Below are positions 46,230-54,602 of a DNA stretch of 64,000 bases, one piece after another. Made by a program: the position numbers and the translations under genes. This DNA comes from Eubacteriales bacterium (GTDB taxonomy: Bacteria; Bacillota; Clostridia; Lachnospirales; Lachnospiraceae): contig JAUNGM010000010.1 in the NCBI GenBank assembly GCA_030524545.1, positions 62,001-126,000 on the forward strand. The letters run 5' to 3'. Under the pieces are notes generated by a model. The model ran no database searches and was not told the DNA's origin. It saw only the letters and a program-made list of their open reading frames with translations. Numbering within the stretch: position 1 is the first letter of the stretch; each line of letters begins with the position of its first letter.

Positions 46230-47134
46230 TATACTTCACCTCCATTTACCTCACAGCCGTTGCGGAGAAGACAGTACATATAAGCATCCTCGGCATTTGG
46301 CGGGACGGGAGCCGCATTCTTAAGATCCGGGATTTTTTCGGAAAGAAACCGGACGGTAACATATTCATCCTGCGCAAGCATCCCTGTGACAATGTGATCC
46401 TTTTTGAATTGGAAGAGAAACTTCCTGCTGATATTTGCCGTAAAAACCTTGCCCCGGGCGTTTCGGATCAGCTCTGAAACGGTACCTTGCCACAAAATCC
46501 TGCCGTCATTCAGAATCGCAATATCCTCACAGGTGGCTTCAATATCTCCGACAATATGTGTGGATAAAATGACGATCCGATCCCTGGCGACCTCACACAG
46601 CAGATTTCGGAAGCGGATCCTCTCCTCCGGGTCAAGACCGGCGGTGGGTTCGTCTACGATCAGCACCTGCGGATCATGGAGCAGAGCCTGTGCGATTCCC
46701 AGCCTGCGCTTCATTCCGCCGGAAAGGGACTTTACCTTTTTGTGCCGTTGTTCCGTTAAATTTACACTTTTTAAAAGCAGCCGGCTTCGTTCCCGGCGCA
46801 GCTCTTTGTCCATTCCGGAAAGAATGCCGAGATAATCCAGACTTTCCTCTACGGTCATCATCGGATACATGGAAAAATCCTGTGGAAGATACCCTGTGAT
46901 CGTCCGGATCTCCCTGGCATTTTCAATAGGGATCCCGCATACGGTAATACTTCCGCTCTTTTTGGAAAGAAGTGTGGCGAGAACCTTCATTAAGGTGGTT
47001 TTGCCTGCTCCATTCCGTCCAAGCAGTCCGAACATTCCATGATGAATCGTTAGATTGATATCAAAAAGTGCCTGCGTCCGGCCGTAGAATTTATCTACGT
47101 GTTCCAGTACTATTTTTTTCTCTGTCTTATCCAT
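46229..47134 (-). CDS. ABC exporter ATP-binding protein
   Basis: A 301-residue ABC ATPase of the BcrA/antibiotic-transport type. Walker A is GRNGAGKTT (about 40-48), the signature is LSGGMKRRLGIAQALLHDP, Walker B is VLIVDEPTAGLDPEER and the switch His is in ILSTHIVGDIEATCED. The C-terminal 80 residues carry a variable domain. ATG 47134 is supported by GGAGG seven bases upstream. It drives the two adjacent permeases; its gene lies downstream of the response regulator and kinase genes after a hairpin. Confidence 0.93.
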   Translation of the reverse strand: MDKTEKKIVLEHVDKFYGRTQALFDINLTIHHGMFGLLGRNGAGKTTLMKVLATLLSKKSGSITVCGIPIENAREIRTITGYLPQDFSMYPMMTVEESLDYLGILSGMDKELRRERSRLLLKSVNLTEQRHKKVKSLSGGMKRRLGIAQALLHDPQVLIVDEPTAGLDPEERIRFRNLLCEVARDRIVILSTHIVGDIEATCEDIAILNDGRILWQGTVSELIRNARGKVFTANISRKFLFQFKKDHIVTGMLAQDEYVTVRFLSEKIPDLKNAAPVPPNAEDAYMYCLLRNGCEVNGGEV

Positions 47135-47180
47135 TGCATTACCTCCGTAAAAAATGTGCCTCACGCATTCCTGCTATATC

Positions 47181-47212
47181 AAAAAAATAGCACAGCCCTT
47201 CGGCCATGCCAT
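47181..47212 (-). terminator. Intercistronic terminator between kinase and ABC exporter genes
   Basis: On the minus strand ATGGCATGGCC pairs with GGCTGTGCTAT around GAAG and is followed by seven T. It lies in the 104-base gap after the kinase gene, so exporter expression is probably lower or regulated apart from the two-component genes. Confidence 0.65.
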
Positions 47213-47238
47213 TATGATAAAAAATGAATTTCAACTTT

Positions 47239-48447
47239 TTATCTACTTTCGGAGATTTTCCCGCAGAAAAATTCTGCTTCAGCAGATCCGCCGTTATTAT
47301 AGTTGGAAATCGTAAGATTTCCGCCGCATTTCGCGCAAAGTATCCGACAGATATAAAGCCCCAGTCCGAAGTGGGTTTTGTCCGGCTCTTTTTCGTCACG
47401 GAAAAACGGTTCCAAGGCATTCTGAAGCGCCGTTTCCGTAAAACCGTTTCCGTCATCCTGTACGGTGATCTTCAGCATATTTTTTGAAATATTACACTGC
47501 ATACTTACCATATTTTTTGCATACCTGCAGGCATTTGCCATGAGGTTTTCATATACCTGCATGACAAGCTCCGGATCAGCAAAAACAGTGCTGCAGTCTG
47601 CTGAAAAATCCATATGAAACTGCTTCTTTGAACAAATCAGTTTACCCGTTTCACGGAGCTGTTCCATAAGCTTATCAACAGGGATTTCTTCAGCCCGCGG
47701 CACGATATCCTCTAATTTCTGAACCGTATTCATTTTCCTGGTGTAATGCTCCAGGCGGATGATCTGACCATTCATCATGGATAAAACATCCAGCAGTTTT
47801 CCCCGGGAAACCTTGTCCTCCGGAACATATTTCAATAAAAAATCCGTATATCCCCGAAGCACAGTAAGGGGTGTACGAAGGTCGTGGGAAAAGGCGGAAT
47901 TCAGTCTTTTGCGTTCCTCAAGAGAGCGCCACATTTCACGGTTATTTTCATAGAGAGCGGATCGCATTTCTTCAAATGCATTGCAAAGCATACCAAGCTC
48001 ATTATTTTTGGGAGATTGGATTTCAAAATCCAGTTGGTTTTCGGATATTTTTTCGGATGCATCAAGCAGAAGAGCGATTGGCTTTTTCAACTCACGATTG
48101 TAATAAATAATACCCGTGATCCCCACGCAAAAAAGAACCCAAAGAGGTATCAGGATCACCTGGGCAAAGCTGATGACCCCGTAAGGAAGGGCAGATATGA
48201 TATTCTCTGACGGGACAAGCATACGTCCGATTATAACAGAGTATGTGATGTCCTCATCATCTACGCTTTGGTAATGCTGCTCTGTATGGGAAAAAAGTTC
48301 CGGATGCCGGTCCTCATACCAGTCTTGTACGTAATTGGTTCCATTTCCAATCGCAAAAGTGCCTGCATAAGACAGAAGCAGGCAGAGCGGCAGATACAGA
48401 ATAAAACTCCATTTCAATGAATGCTTTCTTTGCTTTATTTTACCCAT
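47239..48447 (-). CDS. Sensor histidine kinase of the ABC-exporter locus
   Basis: A 402-residue kinase with two transmembrane helices (about 14-35 and 95-120) flanking a short extracytoplasmic loop, a HAMP region and a HisKA motif FSHDLRTPLTVLRGY with the phosphorylated His. The ATPase part has NLMANACRYAKN, VQDDGNGF and FGLGLYICRILC. Its start overlaps the response regulator stop by 13 bases. The gene order regulator-kinase-ATPase-permeases is typical of peptide-sensing resistance modules; here the kinase loop of about 60 residues suggests it may sense its own exporter or ligand at the membrane. Confidence 0.92.
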   Translation of the reverse strand: MGKIKQRKHSLKWSFILYLPLCLLLSYAGTFAIGNGTNYVQDWYEDRHPELFSHTEQHYQSVDDEDITYSVIIGRMLVPSENIISALPYGVISFAQVILIPLWVLFCVGITGIIYYNRELKKPIALLLDASEKISENQLDFEIQSPKNNELGMLCNAFEEMRSALYENNREMWRSLEERKRLNSAFSHDLRTPLTVLRGYTDFLLKYVPEDKVSRGKLLDVLSMMNGQIIRLEHYTRKMNTVQKLEDIVPRAEEIPVDKLMEQLRETGKLICSKKQFHMDFSADCSTVFADPELVMQVYENLMANACRYAKNMVSMQCNISKNMLKITVQDDGNGFTETALQNALEPFFRDEKEPDKTHFGLGLYICRILCAKCGGNLTISNYNNGGSAEAEFFCGKISESR

Positions 48448-49106
48448 TTATACCCCATTCCCCAAACTGTTTCAATATGATATTCTTCTCCATATGGAGT
48501 AAGCTTTGCGCGGATACGCCGGATATGTTCGGCAACGACCGAACTGCCGCCTGCCGCATCATAGCCCCAGATACTCTCGTAGATTCTCTCCTTGTCAAAT
48601 ACCTGGCCGCAGTTTATGGAGAGCAGTTCAATGATCTGATATTCCTTTTTGGCAAGCTCGAGCCGGGTATCCTCAAAAGAGACGGATTTGGCAGAATAGT
48701 CAATGGTCAGGGCGCCGAAGCAGCGCGTATTCGTCTTAGATGTGATTCTGTGGTCGCGGCGGATATGCGCAGAGACTCTTGCCCCAAGCTCATCAATGGA
48801 GAAGGGTTTTATAATATAGTCGTCTCCTCCTGCCGAAAAGCCGCTGATCTTGTCGCTGTCTTCAATCCGGGCAGTCAGAAACAGGATCGGGCAGGAAACG
48901 CGGCCGCGGATCCTGCGGCATACGGTCAGGCCGTCGCCGTCCGGCATATTCACATCAAGAAGGATAATGTCAGGGTTCTGTGCTGATTTTTCAACTGCTT
49001 CCCGGCCGCTGTATGCCGTAATTACACAGTAGCCGTTTATTTCAAAGTAATCCTTAAGCAGGCAGACAACGTCATGTTCATCGTCTGCAATTAGAATTTT
49101 ATACAT
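48435..49106 (-). CDS. OmpR-family response regulator
   Basis: A 223-residue response regulator. The receiver domain has the acidic pair ADDEHD, the phosphorylated Asp at about residue 51 in DIILLDVNMPDGDG, and PILFLTAR and YIIKPFSIDEL. The C-terminal winged helix is of the OmpR type (LELAKKEYQIIELL ... VVAEHIRRIRAKLTPYG ... VWGMGYKWVK). ATG 49106 follows GAGGTGAT. It is the first gene of the five-gene minus-strand operon and probably controls the ABC exporter. Confidence 0.94.
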   Translation of the reverse strand: MYKILIADDEHDVVCLLKDYFEINGYCVITAYSGREAVEKSAQNPDIILLDVNMPDGDGLTVCRRIRGRVSCPILFLTARIEDSDKISGFSAGGDDYIIKPFSIDELGARVSAHIRRDHRITSKTNTRCFGALTIDYSAKSVSFEDTRLELAKKEYQIIELLSINCGQVFDKERIYESIWGYDAAGGSSVVAEHIRRIRAKLTPYGEEYHIETVWGMGYKWVK

Positions 49107-49221
49107 CCGTATCACCTCACCAAATACCATAATAGTATATCAATATCAACTTTTTATCAACTATCTGATTTCCTGTCAGTTTTTTGCCGCCTGGTTTTTC
49201 TGTAAAAAGCCGATTTTCTGC

Positions 49222-49250
49222 TTGACGCAAAAAGCATATTTTGCTAAAAT
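49222..49250 (+). promoter_or_regulatory. Promoter of the riboswitch-controlled antiporter
   Basis: TTGACG (49222-49227), a 17-base spacer and TAAAAT (49245-49250), ideal for sigma-A, ten bases before the riboswitch. Confidence 0.8.
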
Positions 49251-49257
49251 TATTCCG

Positions 49258-49391
49258 ATATCAGGGAGTAGTTCGCATCCGGAGAGGATGTTATATATCA
49301 CGTCATCACGCCATAACGGCCGGGATATGTACTGAAATAAGGACGAGACTTTTATCGCATTTTTTGTGTGCGGTAATGGGCTCGTTTTTTA
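49258..49391 (+). ncRNA. yybP-ykoY (Mn2+) riboswitch with terminator
   Basis: The leader begins with AGGGAGTAG, the conserved 5' element of yybP-ykoY manganese riboswitches, and the 3' element GGACGAGACTTTTATCG closes the aptamer (49341-49357). The same 3' strand ACGAG pairs with CTCGT (49381-49385) as the outer part of a terminator whose inner stem is TTATCGCA/TGCGGTAA, followed by six T. This is the usual arrangement in which metal binding prevents the terminator. A further hairpin (TTGTATAGAAA with TTTCTATGCAA, 49392-49426) follows. It controls the antiporter at 49502. Confidence 0.8.
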
Positions 49392-49501
49392 TTGTATAGA
49401 AATTATTCCGTCATGTTTCTATGCAATAAAACGCCCCGCTGTGCCAAATTGTGTAAGAACTGCCTGAAATACGTGAAAGGGAAAACAGGAGGAACGAGAG
49501 G

Positions 49502-50434
49502 ATGGAGATTTTATTGCAGGTGCTGCTGCTGGCGGCGGGATTTTGTATGCTGGTAAAGGGAGCAGATTGGTTTGTGGACGGAGCTGCCGGCATTGCGGAA
49601 AAATTTGGGATTCCTCATTTGGTCATCGGGCTTACGATCGTGGCTATGGGAACAAGCGCACCGGAGGCAGCAGTCAGTATTACGGCAGCGCTGAAGGGAA
49701 ATGCGGGAATTACTATTGGGAATATTGTGGGGAGTAATATCCTGAATATTTTGATCATTCTGGGCATTGCGTCCGTGATTGTTCCGATTGCAGTTGCAAA
49801 GTCCACAGTACAGGTTGAAATCCCGTATATGCTGGCGATTACAATTTTGCTGCTTGTGCTTGGTTATACAGGAAATAAAATTGTTTTCTGGGAAGGTGCC
49901 GTTCTTTGGGCTGCATTTATTCTTTATCTTGCGTATCTGTTTTGGATGGCTAAGAAAAATAAGGAGGAAGCACCGGAGAATGCAGAAGAAAAGCCGGTAT
50001 GGAAGCTCCTCCTGCTGGTTGTTGTCGGACTTGGGCTCATTATGCTGGGAAGCGATGTGGCAGTAGATGCGGCAACCGCCATTGCGAAGATCCTGGGTAT
50101 GAGCGAACGCCTCATTGGCCTTACTATTGTTGCGCTTGGAACCTCTCTGCCGGAGTTGGTTACATCCGTTTCAGCAGCAAGAAAGGGCAAAGCGGATATC
50201 GCGATTGGAAATATTGTAGGAAGCAACATTTTTAATATCCTGTTTGTGGTAGGTACTACGGCGCTCATCACGCCTGTGGTATTTGAAGCAAAATTTGTGA
50301 TTGATATGTTGATCTCAGGAGCAGCGGGAGTTCTCCTTTGGGTCTGTGTCTTCAAAGATCATAAGCTGTCCAGGACGGGCGGACTTGTCATGCTTGCGGG
50401 ATATGCTGCATACTTCCTCTACCTGATCAGTTAA
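49502..50434 (+). CDS. Na+/Ca2+ exchanger-family (YrbG-like) cation antiporter
   Basis: A 310-residue CaCA-family membrane transporter with ten predicted helices and the two inverted alpha-repeats: GTSAPEAAVSITAALKGNAG with GNIVGSNILN, and GTSLPELVTSVSAARKGKAD with GNIVGSNIFN. The paired acidic residues in GTSAPE and GTSLPE bind the cation. It starts at ATG 49502 behind AGGAGG and sits under a manganese-type riboswitch, which points to Mn2+ export, alone or besides Ca2+. It is the only gene obviously controlled by that leader. Confidence 0.93.
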   Translation: MEILLQVLLLAAGFCMLVKGADWFVDGAAGIAEKFGIPHLVIGLTIVAMGTSAPEAAVSITAALKGNAGITIGNIVGSNILNILIILGIASVIVPIAVAKSTVQVEIPYMLAITILLLVLGYTGNKIVFWEGAVLWAAFILYLAYLFWMAKKNKEEAPENAEEKPVWKLLLLVVVGLGLIMLGSDVAVDAATAIAKILGMSERLIGLTIVALGTSLPELVTSVSAARKGKADIAIGNIVGSNIFNILFVVGTTALITPVVFEAKFVIDMLISGAAGVLLWVCVFKDHKLSRTGGLVMLAGYAAYFLYLIS

Positions 50435-50526
50435 CAATTGACATCTTACATGGAAAATAACCGGCGAATCTGCTACAATGGTTTTGAGAAAGATAAAAAT
50501 GATGAGCAAATTTTCGGGAGACGACT

Positions 50527-51525
50527 ATGAAGAAAAGAATCTTGATCATAAATACGGGCGGTACTCTTTCCTCGGTAAATAGCAGGAAGGGGCTTGTGCC
50601 CGGAATGAGAAGCGGAGAGATGCTGGAAGAACTGCAGTTGGTTTCCAAAAACCTGGAGCTGGAAACGGAAGATTTTCGTTCTGTGGACAGTGCGAATATT
50701 TTTCCGGAGGACTGGGCTGCCCTTGCAGAAAGAATCGGGCAGGTTTGCGGTGAATATCAGGGAATTGTGGTGATTCACGGAACAGATACTCTGGCTTATA
50801 CGTCATCTATGCTGTCCTTTATGCTGCAGAATATTTCCGTTCCGGTTGTTGTGACGGGAAGTCAGCTTTCCATTGCCCATCCCGTTGCAGATGCCCTGGA
50901 AAACTGCAGATGTGCGATCCATATGGCAGCCAGCGGCTGTCCGGGAGTATTTGTGGCATTTAACAGAAAGGTCATTTTGGGTTGTCGGGCATCAAAGGTT
51001 CGTACCATGAGCTTCGATGCGTTCGAAAGTATCAATTATCCTTATGTTGGGGAGATCAGTTCGCTTGGGCTTCATATCCGCAGGGAAAATCTTTTGAAAA
51101 AAAGAGGGATTTTCCGGCCGCAGACAGCCTGCTCTGAAAAAGTATTTCTGCTGAAATTATATCCGGGGATTTCTCCCGATATTCTTGCTTATTTGAGAGA
51201 AAAGGGATGCAGAGGTGTTTATATAGAAGGATTTGGCCTGGGCGGGATGCCGTTTCTGAAGCATGATTTTATTTCGGCGGTAAAAGATGCCGCAGATCAC
51301 GGAATGGTTGTTCTTGCAGGCAGCCAGTGCAGATATGAAGGCAGCAATCTTTCTGTTTATGAAACAGGTCTTCGGGCGCTTGAGGCAGGCGTCCTGCAGG
51401 CATATGACATGACTGCTGAGGCTGCAATGACAAAGCTGATGTGGGTGCTTGGACAGACAGAGGATAAAAGGGAAATTACTGAATATTTCTCCGTGGATAT
51501 TGCCGGCGAAGTAACCCTGCCATAG
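50527..51525 (+). CDS. ansA: L-asparaginase, type I-like
   Basis: A 332-residue cytoplasmic asparaginase, hydrolysing L-asparagine to aspartate and ammonia. The first catalytic Thr lies in LIINTGGTLSS (residue 13) and the second in VVIHGTDTLAYTSSML; VTGSQLSIAHPVADA is also conserved. It starts at ATG 50527 behind GGGAG. It has no signal peptide. It lies 92 bases after the antiporter gene with no clear terminator between, so a shared transcript is possible. Confidence 0.92.
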   Translation: MKKRILIINTGGTLSSVNSRKGLVPGMRSGEMLEELQLVSKNLELETEDFRSVDSANIFPEDWAALAERIGQVCGEYQGIVVIHGTDTLAYTSSMLSFMLQNISVPVVVTGSQLSIAHPVADALENCRCAIHMAASGCPGVFVAFNRKVILGCRASKVRTMSFDAFESINYPYVGEISSLGLHIRRENLLKKRGIFRPQTACSEKVFLLKLYPGISPDILAYLREKGCRGVYIEGFGLGGMPFLKHDFISAVKDAADHGMVVLAGSQCRYEGSNLSVYETGLRALEAGVLQAYDMTAEAAMTKLMWVLGQTEDKREITEYFSVDIAGEVTLP

Positions 51526-51727
51526 CCTGGATCGAGCCGCAAAAACGGCTGCGGAACAGGAACGGAGGGAAACTGGATTTTTTGAAATCTGAAAAACAAT
51601 CTGGTATACTGTTACCATAAAATGGAACGATGAAATCTGTGGAATGAGCCGGGCACGGTTAAGTGCTCATTTTGTCAGATACGGAAAGGAAAGAGAAGCA
51701 GGCAGTCTGCCGGATGGGAGGTATCAT

Positions 51728-51976
51728 ATGCGGTTAGAGCGTATACAGGAAGCGCTGAAGGAGAAAAATATCACGTATCAATATACAGAGGAGGATGGCT
51801 GCGGAAGTCTGGACTTTCTGTTTCGGGGACTGACATTTCATATATGGGAATATCAGGATAATGTTTGGGGAGTGGAAACAAATGTATTTGCAGCCGGCCG
51901 GAGCCAGGAAGTTGAGGGCGATTATGAAGAGCGCATCTCACGGGAAATTTTGTCCTGGCCGGACATGATCGGATGA
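51728..51976 (+). CDS. Small conserved hypothetical protein
   Basis: An 82-residue acidic protein. ATG 51728 is chosen since GGGAGG lies just upstream; the open frame extends back to 51644 but without a site. Sequence MRLERIQEALKEKNITYQY, then GCGSLDFLFRGLTFHIWEY and a conserved-looking GVETNVFAAGRSQEVEGDYEE, suggests a small alpha/beta fold. I recognise the type as a conserved unnamed clostridial protein but know no function. It is seven bases upstream of the acetyltransferase gene and co-transcribed with it. Confidence 0.65.
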   Translation: MRLERIQEALKEKNITYQYTEEDGCGSLDFLFRGLTFHIWEYQDNVWGVETNVFAAGRSQEVEGDYEERISREILSWPDMIG

Positions 51977-51983
51977 GGGTTAT

Positions 51984-52541
51984 ATGGAATTTTTAGATAT
52001 TCTTACACACGGCAGCCGGTATCGGGAACAGGTGTATGCCCTTTATGAGGAGGCATTTCCGGAAGAAGAAAAGAAACCGACTGCTCTTTTGGAGACACTT
52101 CAGAAGCAGGGAAAAATGGAACTTTTAGCTATTGAGGAGAATGGAGAATTTATCGGTCTTGCTATGAATATGCTGGCAGGAAAGACTGCACTTCTGGATT
52201 ATTTTGCCATAGCTTCTGACAAACGGGACGGAGGGAATGGGAGCCGCGCTGTGCGTGCCTTACAGGAAAGATTTAAGAATCAAAAATATATTTTTGAGAT
52301 TGAGATGCAGGACGAGAATGCGTCAAACGCAGAAGACCGGAGACGGCGGAAAGCTTTTTATCTGCGGAATGGCTTGAAAGAAACCGGCGTTTTTGCCAAT
52401 GTATATCAAACGGATTTTGAACTTTTGACACCCGATGGAAGCCTGACGTATGAGGAATATGTGGAAATGCTTTTGTGTATTCTGGGGCAGGAGGGTGTGG
52501 ATATTTTAAATCCCCATATCATTGAGCCGGAAAAGAAATGA
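51984..52541 (+). CDS. GNAT-family acetyltransferase
   Basis: A 185-residue protein of the GNAT acetyltransferase fold: N-terminal ALYEEAFPEEEKKP, a central GEFIGLAMNMLAGKTALLDYFAIASDKRDGGNGSRAV in which the acetyl-CoA-binding loop Q/RxxGxG/A is replaced by RDGGNGS, and a late FYLRNGLKETG strand. Substrate unknown. It starts seven bases after the preceding gene, a coupled pair. Confidence 0.82.
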   Translation: MEFLDILTHGSRYREQVYALYEEAFPEEEKKPTALLETLQKQGKMELLAIEENGEFIGLAMNMLAGKTALLDYFAIASDKRDGGNGSRAVRALQERFKNQKYIFEIEMQDENASNAEDRRRRKAFYLRNGLKETGVFANVYQTDFELLTPDGSLTYEEYVEMLLCILGQEGVDILNPHIIEPEKK

Positions 52542-52587
52542 ATCGTAACTGAATGAACGGCAGCGGCTGAGAAAAAGCCGAAAAGAA

Positions 52588-52636
52588 ACGGTCCCGGAAC
52601 ATGCAGAGAAGAAGCAGGTTTCGGGACCGTATTTTG
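52588..52636. terminator. Bidirectional terminator between acetyltransferase and apbE
   Basis: ACGGTCCCGGAAC pairs with GTTTCGGGACCGT, followed by ATTTT, between converging genes. Confidence 0.8.
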
Positions 52637-52652
52637 CTGTTGCCCGGATGGC

Positions 52653-53741
52653 TTATTGTGTTTGTGCGGCTGTTTTGACAAGTGTGATTTTTTGCTCAAA
52701 ATTCTCAGTATAATGAAGCTCATAGTCATCCGTAATAAAGATTGCTTCCACATCAGGAAAGGATTCGATAAATTCCATTCCTTTTTCATATCCAAGAGCA
52801 AAACAGGTGGTACTTAAAGCATCGCCATCCACAGACTTGTCGGAAATAATGGTAACAGAAATAAGTTCATTGTCATACGGGTAACCGGTCTTCGGGTTTA
52901 GGATGTGATGATAAAGTGTGCCGTTTTCTTCGAAAAAACGTTCATAAATTCCGGAAGAAACCACGGATTTATCTGTGATCTTCATGGCAGCAGCCGTTTC
53001 ATTGCGGTCAGCAAAGGGCTTTTGTACACCGATTGTAAAAGGGGTTCCGTCGGGCTTGGAGCCTACGCAGACCACATTTCCGCCAAGATTGATAGTGGCG
53101 CTGGTTACTCCCTGGGACAGGAGATATTCTTTCATGCGGTCGGCAATGTAACCTTTGGCAATGCCGCCCAGATCAAAGGCTGTGTCAGGAGATTCAAGGG
53201 TGATACTTTGTCCGTCAATGGAGACACCCTGCAGGCCGCATTTGGATACGGCATCACGGATATCTGTATCTTCCGGTACACTGGGATCTTCAGACGAAAA
53301 GCTCCAGAGTTCGGTCAGAGGAGCAATGGCAATATCGAAGGCACCGTCCGACTGCCGGGAATAGGTAAGCCCGATTGACAGCAGGTCTGCCAGCTCTTTG
53401 GATACACGCCGGGTATTTTCGCTCGTTCCGGAAGAGGAGAGCTGACGGTGATTCAGCTTATAAAGCTCACTGTTCGGATTGGTACGGCTGAATATGTTTT
53501 CATATTTATCACATAGATTCATACATTCTGTGAGCAGAGATTCATCCTCAGAGTCATAAATGGTAACAGTGACGACCGTGTTCAGTTTAAAATCCGTAGA
53601 ACGGATAAAATCTTCGCTGCCGGTGGAGGCATGGTTCGGTTGTTCGGCAGAACAGCCGGCAGTAGCCAGAGTCAGAAGAAGGGCGGCAAAAAGAGCTAAA
53701 GTCCGAAGTAAACATTGCTTTTTATGGGCAGTTTTTTTCAT
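52653..53741 (-). CDS. apbE: FAD:protein FMN transferase ApbE, lipoprotein
   Basis: A 362-residue ApbE enzyme that attaches FMN to threonine residues of exported or membrane proteins, such as Rnf/Nqr subunits. A lipoprotein signal ends in the lipobox LATAGC. The flavin-transfer domain has RTNPNSELYKLN, FDIAIAPLTELWSF, FDLGGIAKGYIADRM, TINLGGNVVCVG and the metal-binding DGDALSTTCFALG. ATG 53741 follows AGGAG; an in-frame upstream Met lacks a site. It acts outside the membrane. The flavinylated partner is not in the window. Confidence 0.93.
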   Translation of the reverse strand: MKKTAHKKQCLLRTLALFAALLLTLATAGCSAEQPNHASTGSEDFIRSTDFKLNTVVTVTIYDSEDESLLTECMNLCDKYENIFSRTNPNSELYKLNHRQLSSSGTSENTRRVSKELADLLSIGLTYSRQSDGAFDIAIAPLTELWSFSSEDPSVPEDTDIRDAVSKCGLQGVSIDGQSITLESPDTAFDLGGIAKGYIADRMKEYLLSQGVTSATINLGGNVVCVGSKPDGTPFTIGVQKPFADRNETAAAMKITDKSVVSSGIYERFFEENGTLYHHILNPKTGYPYDNELISVTIISDKSVDGDALSTTCFALGYEKGMEFIESFPDVEAIFITDDYELHYTENFEQKITLVKTAAQTQ

Positions 53742-53856
53742 AAAAATCTCCTGCAATTATTTATATTATATAATAGAAGTTTTATTTGATATCTGTTACT
53801 TTTGAATTATAAACGAAAAGAATTGCTTTGAAAAGGTGAAAGGTACATCTTCTGTT

Positions 53857-54000
53857 GTTACTGTTCACGCCTTCGGCATAAACAGTAACGAATTCGGCAC
53901 ATTTAAAGTTCGCCTACGGCGAAGTGCCGAATTCATGGCAATTCTACGTTACTGGCCCATAGCCTTGCAGCCGGTGCAAGGCTTGGGAGTGAACAGTAAC
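53857..54000. repeat. Three-hairpin palindromic element (MITE/REP-like)
   Basis: A 144-base element made of three adjacent hairpins. Hairpin 1 (53857-53889) pairs GTTACTGTT with AACAGTAAC around GCC-TTC-GGC. Hairpin 2 (53890-53934) pairs GAATTCGGCAC with GTGCCGAATTC around TTCGCC-TAC-GGCGAA. Hairpin 3 (53948-54000) pairs GTTACTG with CAGTAAC around AGCCTTGCA and TGCAAGGCT. The whole is flanked by GTTACTGTTCAC at the left and GTGAACAGTAAC at the right, a 12-base inverted terminal repeat. There is no coding content. It looks like a dispersed repeat, mobilised or structural. Confidence 0.75.
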
Positions 54001-54101
54001 CTTCTGTTCCATACTGCTGATTTTCTGTGATATTTCAGCTATATTTCCGGCGCAGAAAATGTTATAATCAATAGAAGAATAATTATATAGAGGGAAATTT
54101 C

Positions 54102-54284
54102 ATGGGAAAGATCAGCAACTGCGAATATTGTGCCAACTATACATATGACGAAGATTACGAGTGCTATATCTGTGAAGTAAATCTGGACGAGGATGAGATG
54201 GCACATTTCATCTCCGGTAATTTCCGGCAGTGTCCGTACTTCCAGATGGGGGACGAATACAAAATCGTTCGCAAGCAGATGTAA
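54102..54284 (+). CDS. Small cysteine-rich protein (DUF6472-like)
   Basis: A 60-residue acidic protein with five cysteines (7, 10, 21, 24, 44) in CEYC ... CYIC ... C arrangement, suited to a small zinc-binding fold. It resembles the small family annotated as DUF6472 in clostridia. It starts at ATG 54102 behind GAGGG. It sits just upstream of the L10 leader. Function unknown. Confidence 0.7.
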   Translation: MGKISNCEYCANYTYDEDYECYICEVNLDEDEMAHFISGNFRQCPYFQMGDEYKIVRKQM

Positions 54285-54323
54285 AAATATAAAAAAAGCA
54301 GATGTAAAAATATAAAAAAACTA

Positions 54324-54352
54324 TTGACACACCCGGCAGGATGTGCTATTTT
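54324..54352 (+). promoter_or_regulatory. Promoter of rplJL
   Basis: TTGACA (54324-54329), a 17-base spacer and TATTTT (54347-54352). Confidence 0.8.
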
Positions 54353-54357
54353 AATAC

Positions 54358-54477
54358 GGAACGCTGCCGAAGACAGTAGGTGCCGCAAGGCATAAGGATG
54401 AAAACGCCTACCGAGGACTAAGTATTCTATCAGGATTACACGAGGTCTAACTGTCATGCAGTCAGACCTTTTTTTAT
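54358..54477 (+). ncRNA. L10 ribosomal protein leader with terminator/attenuator
   Basis: The transcribed leader of rplJ has the layout of the bacterial L10(L12)4-binding leader: conserved paired core around GCCGAAGACAGTAGGTGCCG and AACGCCTACCGAGG, which L10 and L12 bind to lower their own synthesis. It ends in a strong hairpin AGGTCTAACTG/CAGTCAGACCT with a T-run (54442-54475) that can act as an attenuator. It lies between the promoter and rplJ. Confidence 0.82.
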
Positions 54478-54602
54478 GTCTAAACATGCAGGAAAAGGTC
54501 TTGCAGAGGTTTTTCTGCATTTTGACTGCGGGAATTTCCCGCTTCAGAATATTCTCATTGCGACGGCGGTATATCAAAATCTATAAGGAGGTGTACCATT
54601 TC

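Noticed and set aside
50438-50479. TTGACA and TACAAT upstream of the asparaginase gene as one promoter
   Set aside because: The two elements are 30 bases apart, too far for a sigma-A promoter.
53836-54030. Open frame of about 64 codons across the palindromic element
   Set aside because: It is made of the three hairpins read as codons, has no ribosome binding site and no protein-like composition.
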